A stretch of 64,000 nt of DNA. Origin: Haemonchus contortus (lineage: Eukaryota > Nematoda > Chromadorea > Rhabditida > Trichostrongylidae). Position 1 is the stretch's first letter; each line of letters begins with the position of its first letter. Positions 48,401-60,400 of the stretch are shown here, in pieces. The notes beneath the pieces were generated by a model. That model made no database searches, was not told where the DNA came from, and worked only from the letters and a program-made list of their open reading frames with translations. The DNA lies in NCBI GenBank assembly GCA_000469685.2, contig LS997562.1, forward strand, positions 38,228,345 through 38,292,344, given 5' to 3'. A program made the position numbers and the translations under genes.

Positions 48401-51400
48401 ATGAAAACACATTGGAATCTGATTTCAAAACAATGCCTTAGCAGCTGCTTCTTCCAGAACCCATTCAAATTGGTTCAAAACCTTTTTTTTTTCAGGATGC
48501 GTACATGACCAGTACGGACCGGTCAGGGTCGATTTCAGGTGAATGAGCTTTTTTTTTCGGCTTTTTTCTTCTCTATCAGCTTTTTCGTATTCAGGCTCAT
48601 CCACCCGTCGAGATTCGCAGAAACCAGGGGTTGAAGCGGGCGAGATGCTCGGGTCGTCACAATCTGTTGATCTGCAGCAAATCGAACCACAAAGTCCGCA
48701 ATCTGCAGTCACTCAGCCCCCTTCATATGTTGAAGGTGTGTTTCATGACGTTCTTTGGGAAAATGTTTTTTCTAGATCTTACATATGTATTCTGAAAATT
48801 CACCTGTTTTTTCAATTTTCTTTCTTAATGAAATAATCACTGATGATAGTTTTTTCGAGTTTTCTGCTGTTTTTTTTCTATGATCAGTCGGTCCCATGAT
48901 TTTTCACTAACTTAATCTCTACAAACACTACGGTCCCTTCAATTCATCTCTTTTGGTCCTCGTTATCGCTTCGCGTCGACGAAATCGTATGCAAAATCAG
49001 TTGTATTGACAGTTTATACTAGGATTTCTGTAGCTCCATGTCGCTGACTGTCGCTTCTTATCGCTTCCAACTGCATGCTGGTTGACATTAATAGTCACCA
49101 TCTAAGATATGAAGTCAATATCTAGAAGTTTTATCTAATGCGTTGTGCTTAGCTTGAATTTCCATTTATACTTGTGTCATAATCGCCTATTGCTGCCCAC
49201 TATCGCCTAGGGTCGCTTGCTCTTGCCAATTATAGCCTTTTTGGCCAGTCGCGGCTCACCCTTTTCGCTGTGACTTGGCTTGCACATAGTCTTTGTTCTA
49301 CTCTGATTTTAAGAGGATGCCTTGTTTTCTCTTTCCCTGTCAAAGCTGGGCGAGTTTCTAGGGTCTCTTGGGGCCCACTCACCCACTCAGCACGCCCATT
49401 GGTGATCAAGGCTGTCTTCAGCTCTCTCCCAGAGCCTCCCACCTGGCGCGACCTTCGAGTTCAGTTGCACCCTTTCGTTGTAAAACAGTAATGAGTAAAC
49501 AAGTCGATAAAAGCTGTAAGCAAATCCATTCCCAAACTGATTGCCTTTATTACTTTGTAATATTTTTTATTTTCACTTTTTTCATTCGCTCTGTTCGTTG
49601 ATTGACTTATGGCGTTTTTTAGCTGTACCGGCTGCGCCCGCTCAACCACCACGACCTCCACCTCCAGTGGAAGCCATACCGATGCCAGCACCTCAGCAAC
49701 GACCTCCGGCTCCCGTGGAAGCCGTGCCAACGCCAGTAGCTCAGCGACGACCATCAGCTCCAGTGGAAGCCATGTCAATGTCAGCAGCTCAGCAACGACC
49801 TCCAGCTCCAATGGAAGCCATGTCGGCTATAGCACCTCAGCAACGGCCTCCAGTTCCAGTGGAAGCTGTGTCGGCTCCGGCACCTCAACAACGGCCTCCG
49901 GCTCCATCAGAAGCCATGCCGACTTCAGTAGCTCAGCAGCAATGCTGTGAGTTTCATTGTGACTGAAAGGCACGCCTTAAGAGAGTCTTAAGCTCTTTTC
50001 AGCGACGGCTCCTTCAACGTCGACATCAACGACTCCTGCACAAGCGGATAGGACGTCTCCCAGAGGAAAAAAGGTTGGCACCGAACAGTCTATGGAGGTA
50101 TGCTTATTTTCTTCTGGGCCCATGTTTTAGTAAATATTTATGTTTATGTGAGTTTTGAATTGCTGCAGGGAGAAATTCGTTCGAGAAAATCATCATCATC
50201 AAGTCAAAAGTCCAGTAAAAGTAAGCGAGCCAGAAAAGAAGAGCTCACTAGAGAGTTCGAGAACTGTCTGGAACAGGTCCGTAGTGTGTACTCAGATGTT
50301 CTATTGATTTATTGATCTATCGATCGAAACAAAATTCTATGTTACAGGTGCTCACATGGCTTTTAGAAGCCGAGGAAGAATTAAGCTTACTGCAAGAAGT
50401 GGATCGGAACGATCTCAGAATTGTTCGGAGGCAATTCAGGGATTTCGAACAATTTATGGCATCTTTAACGGAAAGTCAGGATACGGTAGGACGAGTTCTA
50501 CACAGGTAGGTTTTCTACACGAGCAGTTCCTCTTTGAAGATTGAAATTAAAAAAATAAGGAGCTCTGCAGGTTATAATGAAAATAAAATTTCACGATAAT
50601 CATATATCATTACGGTGTACTGTAGTGTCATTGAAAATTGTTGAAGGGGCCAAATACTGTGTGGAAAGTCGGAAAACGAGGAGGAACGAGCAGCCATCGA
50701 GGGTCAACTGAGGCTGGTAAATGGACGGTGGGAAGCGTTGCGTGAATTGTCGATGCAACGACAAAATGATCTTCAAATCAGTCTCAATAAGCTGCAAAAC
50801 AAGTAAGTTACCATTGAATCATAACTAATCACTCTCCCCTCACTTTGCAGCTTTCTGAAGTACTGTTTATAGTCTGAAATTTATAGCTCCTAATAATCTA
50901 CTTCACAGATACCATATTTGAAACATGTGGGCGTTCCTACCGTCATCAGTAATGTTACCTGTGGGACACTTGAAATTCGGGTTCGAATGTTTGACAGCGA
51001 TTTAAGAGAAGGTTACGATAACCTACTTAGCAAGTCGTTACAACCACTTCTAGATTTAAAGCCCAAGCGTTCAGGCTTACAATTTGCCAAGTAGGTTATT
51101 GCAGGCTAACAGGGTTTGAGCCGTAATTGATAAATATAGTTGCTTTGAGTGAGCCAAGTAATGAAAATTACTGGTAAAAGTTATAATTAACATAGAAAAC
51201 AAAACAGATAAACAGTAACGAATAAAAAATAAAAATATAATGGCAATCGTAAACAGGCTGCTTAGTGGCTGATTACCAGTTTACTCAATACTGATCAACG
51301 TTTGAACACTTTGTTTACTTTGATAATTTTTCGAGAATTTCTGTTTTCCATATCTACGGCACATGAGATTCAATTTTTTACTCACAAGTGAATCTACGAA

Positions 51401-54400
51401 ACTACCCTACTCCACCTCAAACCCGTCAAACCGCTTGGTTCTGTTTGTCACTCCGGTCCTCGTCCCAGTATTCTAGTATTCTCAAATACTTAGTTTGAGA
51501 ATTTCTGTATTGCGGAATCGATTCTATCTGTATTGATTAAATCGCTCTTCCAGACAATTGGCGGCGATCGATCAATGGCTAACGGGCGTGGAATTCGAAA
51601 TGGCTGCATGTGAACCACTTGCGGCCACCCACGATGCTGCACTTCGACAAATCGAAGCGCATACACGACTTCAGGCGAAAATCCACGGTTTTCAGGAAAC
51701 AATCAATGATCTCAGCGCATTTGTGGCCGTGGTCAGTCTGATTTTTTACTATTTTTCTCTGAGGGAGAGAACCATAGAATCTCTTTCGGGGAAGCAGGAG
51801 ATAACCCTTTCATCATAATGTTTTTTCTCTCAAAATTGCATACAAACCTTCCTTCTCTGTTTACTCTCCCACAGCAGTTTCCCAAGGTCTGAGGAATTTC
51901 GGGGTAAAAGCTTCCATGTACATCTTTCTATGCTTGAATGAGGTAGTACTCATCAAACGTCGCTCTGATACCCAATAGAGTCGGACGCAAGGCGCATCCT
52001 AATAGAACTAAAACAGGACAACAGCTAAAAATTCGGTGACAGCTCACGTGTTATTGCATCTTCGTTCATACTTTCTTTGATTTAGGTGGATGGAAATGAA
52101 TCGTCTGATGAACGAGTAGGTGCACTCGAACAAACCCTTCAATCAGTTGGTGAGCGATGGAGGACCGTATGCGAATGGGCCGAAGTGAGGTGGGTCACGT
52201 TCCGCTCCCACTGTTTTCCGTTGCAATGTTTTATTTTCTTGTGATATCAAAATGGTACATTCCTCTGGAAAAAGGATCGTGACAATTCGTCCAATCTCAT
52301 TAGCTCGTCCACATAGTGATCAGTCTTTTCAGAGCATCACAATTAGATGGCCTAGCTGAACTCTGTGCTCATACGCTTGAGGTGTTCGAGACACTTAGCC
52401 ATTGGCTGAAAGAACGAGAACATGTACGTGCATTGATAGATTACTATAAAATTATTATTTATTTTTTATTACTATAACTGTTATTATACTGTTTTTAATT
52501 TTTTAACTTTTTTTTTTATTTTTGGTTTTCTTTGATAACCGTTTTTTATTTAGTTCTTGATGGCTGTTTTTCATGTAAATCTTTTCTTAAATCACTTTCT
52601 CTGGATTTTTGAATCCCTTTTCGGATAAAAAGAATTTGTTTAGTATTTGTTTGTTGTTTGTCCAGCATGACGTAAACTTATAGCCATAGAAGCGATAGAA
52701 TTATGCATAAATAATTAAATTATACATGAAATTATTTTTAATTACAACCCAAAATATTGTCATATCGATGAAATTGCTATGGAGCTATAGTCTCTGATGA
52801 TTTCAGAACCAGTCTCCATTATACAAGTCTTCTAGAGCTTTTTTCAGGAGCTCCTGGGACTGAAGTCTGCACACCATCTTGAGAGTCCTGAGCAGGTTGC
52901 CGAACAGGTCAGCTTTTTTTTTTACTAATAATCAATGATCCCTCAAATTTTCATTGGCTTCTTTTTAGAAGATTTTTCAACACTTATAGGTAATAGGATG
53001 AGTTGGGATTTCAGTAAACGCGAGAGGGGTGGGGTGGAGGGTTACTAATCTGATTTTATCTGAATTTGCTATTCAATCATTCCCGAGTTACATTTTTTGT
53101 GAGTGTATCCGTATTAGAACATGTCTCGACTTTTTTGGTCGGATAGCATTTAGGCTATCGTTTTTGCCGATTCCGAAGAGGAAACTGGTCAAGCGACAGT
53201 AATCTTTTATAAAAACGTCACTTGGATGGGATTGGTGTCATTTGGACTTATCCTGAGCCTATTCTAGAAATTTCAAAGACGATTTTTTCGTTGAAACAAG
53301 CATTTCCCAGGCAAGGGTGATCGTTGTAGGACAAGAACTGACTATCTCAAATAATACCCGATGGAGTTTATCTGCTACTTGTGTTTCTTGCACTTATCCT
53401 TTTGGAAACTTATTTTAACCCTAGTATTTACATCACATAAGCTGTTCATCATGGGGAATTCTCGTGCTCTGGTTCTTCAAGTTGAGTATTTGAAAGTTGA
53501 AAATATGGAGCGTGGGAGAGTGATCTGTTTCACAGCTACAGAGGAAGCCTATATGGTCCGGCCATACGCGTGGCAGGATTCCAATCAAGAAAAGGGTATA
53601 GGATCGAAGTTTCGAGTGGTAACTCAGTAATTGAATTTCGAATAGTTTTAAGGTCACTCTTACTCCTCTGATCGGTCAGCTCTCAGGGTGATTAGTAGTA
53701 TGAAAAGAGCTACAAACAAAAGAGGGCTAAAGGCTAGATATATTCAGAAAGAAAGCGGAGGGGAGCGTGACTGACCTCTTCCGTTCAGCGTCAGAACTGT
53801 GTATTGAGTACCACGTCCAAAATGTGTTCACGTAGGCTTAACTTGCCCTTCTGATACCTTCAGACTCCTTCAAATTTTCGGTATCGGTCATTTCGTCTTC
53901 GAGAATAATATAATCTGCTAAAAATTCACGACCCACTAAAGGCACTGGCCGAATACGCTCTATGATTCTCTGCAAGTTTAGATGGCAGCTGAAGGTTTCC
54001 CGCATTCCCGAGTTACAATCAAAGGCTCTATCCCCATGTTCTGTACCTTCTACCACCTCTCACTGATCGCCTGGAAATTACCCTATGTTAGGTCACGGTT
54101 AACTATTGATGTTGTTTTCCAGGTACGCAAATTGCAACATGCCGAAGCGGCCCTGGAAGCTGAACATGGTTCATTTGTACGGTTGTCACAGTTGAGTTGT
54201 GAACTGGTAGCCCGTCTTGAGAAAAGTAACGGTAGCGCTGCAAACGACGTACGCCGACGTTTGGATACCGTAACACAACGATGGGACAATTTGGTGGCAC
54301 GAATCGAGGAGCACAGCAGAACGGTAAAAATTTTTGAAAATTTCCTTTAAACTTCCTCGTGATGAGGAACATCCAGTTTTGCTCCCTCTCTTTTTCCCAT

Positions 54401-57400
54401 TTTCCATAATTTCAAGTGAAGATGCCAGTGTCAGCACCAGTTGTTATCCATGGTCTCTTGACTCGTTCTCAATCTTGGTTTCCGAATGATAAATAAGCCT
54501 GTGAATAAGTGGATAAATAACTAAGTAAATAAGCAAACGAACAAAGATCTTGATTTTTATTTTTGCGCTCTTCAAAAATTCAGTCGATCATTTTCAGCTC
54601 GTCCAAAGTGGTAAAGCGGATGTGCGTCAGTTGAGGAAAGTTGAGCCGTTGGCTAGCTCGTCCGGTATTGAACACGGTACGAAAGCTGACCGAGTCGTGA
54701 AACCCAATGAGGTACACTATATTTTTTTGTGGATTTAATTCAATTTTTAATCATTAAATCATTACAAGTAATGCTCTCAAATAGATCTATTCCGTTTTTG
54801 ACAAAAGGGTCATCCAGGAGAGTCACCAGTTTTTAAAAATTGATCAACTTTTTCGAAAAGTAGCAAGGGTCCCTGGCTGATTCCTGTGTTATACTGTGTT
54901 GTGGAAACAAGGCGGCTTACCGAGCTGTTAATTAACTGAATTAATTACTCAATGGAGTGAATATTGTATTGGGAAGTGACGCACTATCAAACGCGCATGG
55001 TCAAGAGTTTGAGTCGGGGATCGATACCCGCCCGGGTCAACCAAGCCCTCTATCTCTTCGGGGTCAGTTAATTGATGCCAGACTCGGCCGGGAGGATATA
55101 AGCATTGAACTGTACATTGGCTGCCTTCCTTAGGTCATTGTATAGGCCACCTACGCATTTATACGCACTCACGATCCTCTCGAAGTCGAATATGGTAGTG
55201 CATCCCGAAAAAGGATTGATTAACCCCAAAGACTTTGTTATATTGATCATTCAAATGCAAGAAATAATTTCTAAGAGACTGTCTTGTTGAAATCCCCATA
55301 TTTAATTCATAAAAGTAAATAACTTGAAGAAAATAGTTTTTTCAGACTTCACTAAAAGTGACTACACTTGAGGAGTTGGCTGCCGAGGCTGAAACGACCA
55401 GCGAAACTGAAGCGGAAGAAGCTAAAAATCAGGTAATAACACTAGTTAGTCATTCCTTTTCAAAATTTCCGATTTCTTCACCGAAGTTGAAATTAAAAAT
55501 GTCGTTTTCAACTCGTAACAAAAAGTTCTCTTCTGGACTTTCGACGTTTCTAGAAGTAGTCGCATCATTACATTAATCTTTTCACGGTCATACTTTTTAT
55601 ACCATTATGAACGGTACGGTTGATGGCTCCATTGTTTGTCCAGACCCCGTGCTTGTTCTCTGCTTGTTCTCGCTTGCTTTTATGATCCATTCTAAAGATT
55701 TTCTCCCGTTTCACCCACTTGTGTCTTCATTCGTCCCGTTATTCATCGATTTTTTCGCCAGCGACGGGAGTCTGCGTCTCCATTGGCCCCTGTTGCGAGT
55801 TAAAATGGTCTAGCGGATCGTCCTCGCTAGAGGAACAGAAGGCAACCTGCAATAGCAGCGAGCTCCCTCCTTTCTCTACTTCCCAAAATTTTTCTACTTA
55901 CATTTACTCTTTTTACGGGTTGAGTAACACGTCTTTCGAGAGTTTAAATAGTATAGAAAAATTAGGCATGTTATTAATAATTAGCTTCATCACCATCAAA
56001 ATAATCCCATCTCATAGAAATAGCCCCGGTTTTTCTCGAGAAGTTGGCTAAAACTATTTCTGAAAGGTTGTCGAATTATAAATACATTTATTCTATTCGC
56101 TTCCCAAAAAGTTCGGTTCTGTTTTTAAAAAGCAGGCCTTGAAAACTGTATCTCCCACTTGAAGACCCGGTAGAATAGTCGATAAATTTGTCGAAAATGA
56201 ATCATCGATGACCGATGGGAGTGTTTCCCGATACTGGCAAAATCACTCAAAAACTTCCGTTTCGATGTCAGTCGGTTCGTATTCGTCCAATGTTGGCCAA
56301 CTAGTTCTCGCCCAGATTGACCAAACTTCGTACTTTCCTTCCTCATCTCGACTTAACTAACTATTATTTGAGGTTTACTCGAGCTCATTTTCCTATAGAA
56401 ATGTTTAGAGGACTTACCAGCAGAATTGATCTCTTCTCTTTCTCAAATTTTCCATAGCCTTTTTACTATTGTGTTTTTCAACATTGGAAAGGGCTGGGCT
56501 TTTGTGTTGGGCGTGCTTCATTCAAATCCCTATCAGAAATGCTACCAATCCCTTTTTGCACTACACAGACTTTCCCCTGATGTTGTCGCAAGCCTCTCGA
56601 TATCTGGGAATCTTTTTTCAAGTTTGAAAACTATCACTGTTTACTAGTTTCGAGGTTGTTTTGTCAAGAGTAGCAGTAATAAAAGTAGGAAGAAGGAAAG
56701 ACCATGTCAGCAGTAGAGGTCATGACTTGCTGTTCTAAACCTGCTGTAATTTCACCGCTCTGTGCGATCCGCAAGCCTCACAATGTCCGCGATTCATGAG
56801 CAAAATTTCGGCCTCGCAAGGGATTCGAACCGCTTCTGTGCTTTCTTACCACCGCGGTCTTCATCCTTCGGTAGTACCGTTGAATTTCTTTTGCAGATCT
56901 CGTGCTCAGCACTATGCTTGTGAAAACTGATGACGAGGTTGAATCTGGAGTCGGGTAGTTAGTTCATGAAGGGACATCTGCTCGGAAACTCATAGCTGCT
57001 GATACACTACTCTCATTTCTCAGTAATACTTTCCAGCTGTGATGATATCGCATCTCAGTATAGAATTTTTACAATGTATTACACTGGCTGCTGTATTTTC
57101 AAAATAGAAATGGTAATTTTTTCGATCATAAACTTGTCCCAGGCATGTGCTGCTATCGATATTTTCCAGTAATCGAACCCAAAATTTTCCCATAGGTCAA
57201 TCATAAACGTGCCAGTTAGGATGCTGGGTTGCTTTACAGTTTGATATATATTTTCATACCTGAAAAAAAGCCAGATGGATTGCAAAGCGTCCGGCATGAC
57301 CGGTTAAACTTGAAGCCTTTCTAGTACTTAAATATATGTATGAAGCCGAACAGCCTTATGATTGAGGAATTTCATTGGAAGTAGCCGGAATTCCTCGTCG

Positions 57401-60400
57401 TCTTGGGAATGGCCCGGAAATTTTCTCGTATATCGACATGAACGAGCATTCGCTTCTACCTGACAGGATTTGGATAATACTGAGTGGATTAATTCCTTCC
57501 TGATCCACTGCAGTCCTTCCCGAAAAATGCCTTCTTTCTAGCCAGATTTCAGTAATTTTAAGGAAACTCTTATTTGAAATAAAGCAAGAGGGAGAGTTTC
57601 GCGAGTTTCATTGCTTTCTACTCCTTTTCCGAATCATCCAACAGTTGTGGATGAAAGCCCGTTGGGGAAATAAATTTCTCAACGAATGCCCCGCCTTCAT
57701 CACAATCTTTTTCCACATGATCATCACTGTGAGTTCCTCTCACATTCCCACTCAGGAGTTCTTGCCTAAGACGCAACCTCCGGCTGAAATGTTCGTGTGG
57801 TCTACATCGCCATGACATACATGGCTACATTTGAATCCTGGGCAACCAACAGCGGTATATGCAAAGCCAAGGCTAAAAAAAGCAATCTACTCAGGAAATT
57901 GAACTATATTGATATCAGTTTATTATTGCTATTTAGGACCCCGAATTAATTTCGTTTTTACTCTTCGAATAACGTTTATACTCTGATACAAGGACGGAAT
58001 TCCAGATAGTCGAACGATTCCTTCGCCACGTGGCGAAGTTAACAGCCGAAATGGAGCCGTTACGTGCATGGTCATCCACATTTACAGTCTCAAGAAAGCC
58101 CGATCAAGTATTGATTTTTTTATTGATTTTTAAAATTCAGTCAGAAAATCTATTCATAATTTTAGGTGCGAAAGATGATCAGTATTTGTCAAGAAAAACT
58201 GCTTCAAATCAAAGATCAAGAGGCCAAAGTGAATCGTCTGCAATTGGAATTGGAACATTTGCATCTCAGTTCAGATCTCTCTGTTTCACAAATGAAAAAA
58301 GCTAATGACGCATTTGAAAAATTCGCTAAAGTAAGTCAACTATTCACTTTTTTGATTTATCGGATCCAATCGTGAATTTGCAGCTCGGATTTTTTTTCGA
58401 ACTTCAACTTTGCAGTTTTCGAACCTTCCTTTTTCTCAATAGTACCGCCCATTTTACATTGTCATTTGATTGCATCGCATAAGCCCCGCCCACCAGCACA
58501 TTGCATTCTGAACTGATGGCCATTTCTCGCGCACCCTTCACCGTACACCTCAGCTTTCACTTCCACTGTTTCACGCTGTAGTCTTCTGAAGCCTGTCATG
58601 TCAAATAGGAAAGCTCGAAAGGCAGTCATGAAATTCACTATGGTAGGTTTTAGCCTGCTTAATAGACAATGGGTAGTACTGGCGTCTTATACCGTAAACG
58701 TTATAATATTATTACCAACGGGAACCTAACGACTTCTTGACTTGGACTAATTTTAAATATATTTTAATTGTGTGGGCGGAACTGATCTGATTTGAATTGT
58801 TGCACTTTCGTACACGCCTGATCCGGGGATTGAATCCCAGATCAGGCGTGTACGATCGGTATCCGCCTAGGTTCCATCCCTCTTGGGTCGGTTGAATTGC
58901 TCCAGACCCGTCTGGGAGGATAAAAACATTGACATGATTGGTTTTCCCACAGAGGTCCTTTCATAGACCACGTTCGCATTCATTAAAACTTTCGCAACTA
59001 CGAATCTGAAAGGGAGTTGAATGCTCCCACAGAAGACTTTTTTAGTCTGTGGGATGGGAATATTTAACTTGAATACTGTAATTGCTATGTTTTGTTTCAC
59101 CAATATACTCGCAATTATTTGATCTACGGCCTTGCTACCATCCAATGAGAAGCGTCGACCTACAGTATGCGACGCTTCTCATTGGACGGTGGCAAGGCAG
59201 TAGATCAAATAATTTCGTACGACTCGGCCGTTCGCATGATATTCACTATTATTCACCGTACTGACCCTTCACTAGTTTCTAACACTCTTAAAATACATGA
59301 ATACATGAAAGTCAATTTGAATCGATGAGAACGACTTTTCACTGATCCGACTGACCATTTTAGGGTTGGGCACGAATTGTGACGAAGATCAGCGAAGCTA
59401 TGAACGTACTCACTGGACATGATGAAACCGATGAGGAATCGCTGGTCGCCAAAGGAATCGAGCAATGGATTGAAGGATGTGACAAGTGGGTTACTGTAAG
59501 AATAAATATGTTTACTTTTTAAAAGTCTTTACCCGAGTAAGTTATATTCCTGAGAGTTGGAACTGTTTGTCCTTTCTAGCGACCTTTCAAATTCTGAACC
59601 CGCAGAAATTGATACTCAAAGTTCCATTTTTTATGAACTATTTAATTGCTCAGAGGTTACTCTTTACCCAGAGTCTTCAGAAAGTCGTATTCATGGCTTA
59701 GTCGAAACTGCTGACTCACCTTCAAGAACTATGATTAAAAATAGTCCCTCAAGTTCAATATAGAGCGTTTCTATTAAGGGTATTGTCCGACCTATTGAAG
59801 CTGACCAAAGAAGATCGCACGAAACGGCTAGTGAAATTACGCCAACAACTTCAAGTTCAGGTATGATTGTGATTGGGTCCTAAAGAGAGAAATTACGATA
59901 GACTCTGGTAAAAGAAATGGAGTGTTTCAGGACAACAATTTATCTTTTATCGAGAAAGATCCGTTGAAAAAAGCGATCCTGAAGAAAGGATTGGACATTG
60001 TCCGAAAACGAATGAGCACTATGTCGGAGGTCCGAACTCAGACTCATTGACTTATCGATTTATTGGATTCCCTTCTTCCTATCTTTACGAGCGTCCACAG
60101 TGTCTTTTTAAGGAGGATGAACCACCATCAAAATCGTCAACAGCTGAAGAAGATCTGAATAGGGAACTGGAAGGCGAGTGGTGTACGGTAGGCGATGTAC
60201 CGTTGCTTGATAAGGAAGTGGAAAGGGCCGAACGAGCAGTAGAAACGGCTCGTAGTGGAAATATGAGCAGTGAGACCGTGGAGAAGGCTGAGACAAGGTA
60301 ACTTGTACAAAAATCAGGTTGAAAGTCTGGATAATTGACGGGCGTTTATAGAAAAGCTGAAATGGTTGAGCGGCGGCGGGCTACTGTCACGGCGTTGGAT

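Noticed and set aside
49609..49950. A 113-codon Ser/Thr/Gly-rich open frame over the hinge repeat
   Set aside because: It is the +1 shadow of the 48-bp coding repeat; the dys-1 frame is fixed by matching phases of both flanking exons.
54083..54437. Three antisense open frames across exon 20
   Set aside because: The sense strand encodes a clear spectrin repeat; the antisense frames are by-products of its codon pattern.
56785..56890. Functional tRNA gene on the minus strand
   Set aside because: A perfect B box is present, but the A box is misplaced and acceptor and anticodon stems do not form.
59496..59501. GTAAGA as donor of dys-1 exon 25
   Set aside because: It would leave phase 0, but exon 26 reads as a helix only after phase 2. 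The earlier donor GTGGGT at 59486 gives phase 2.
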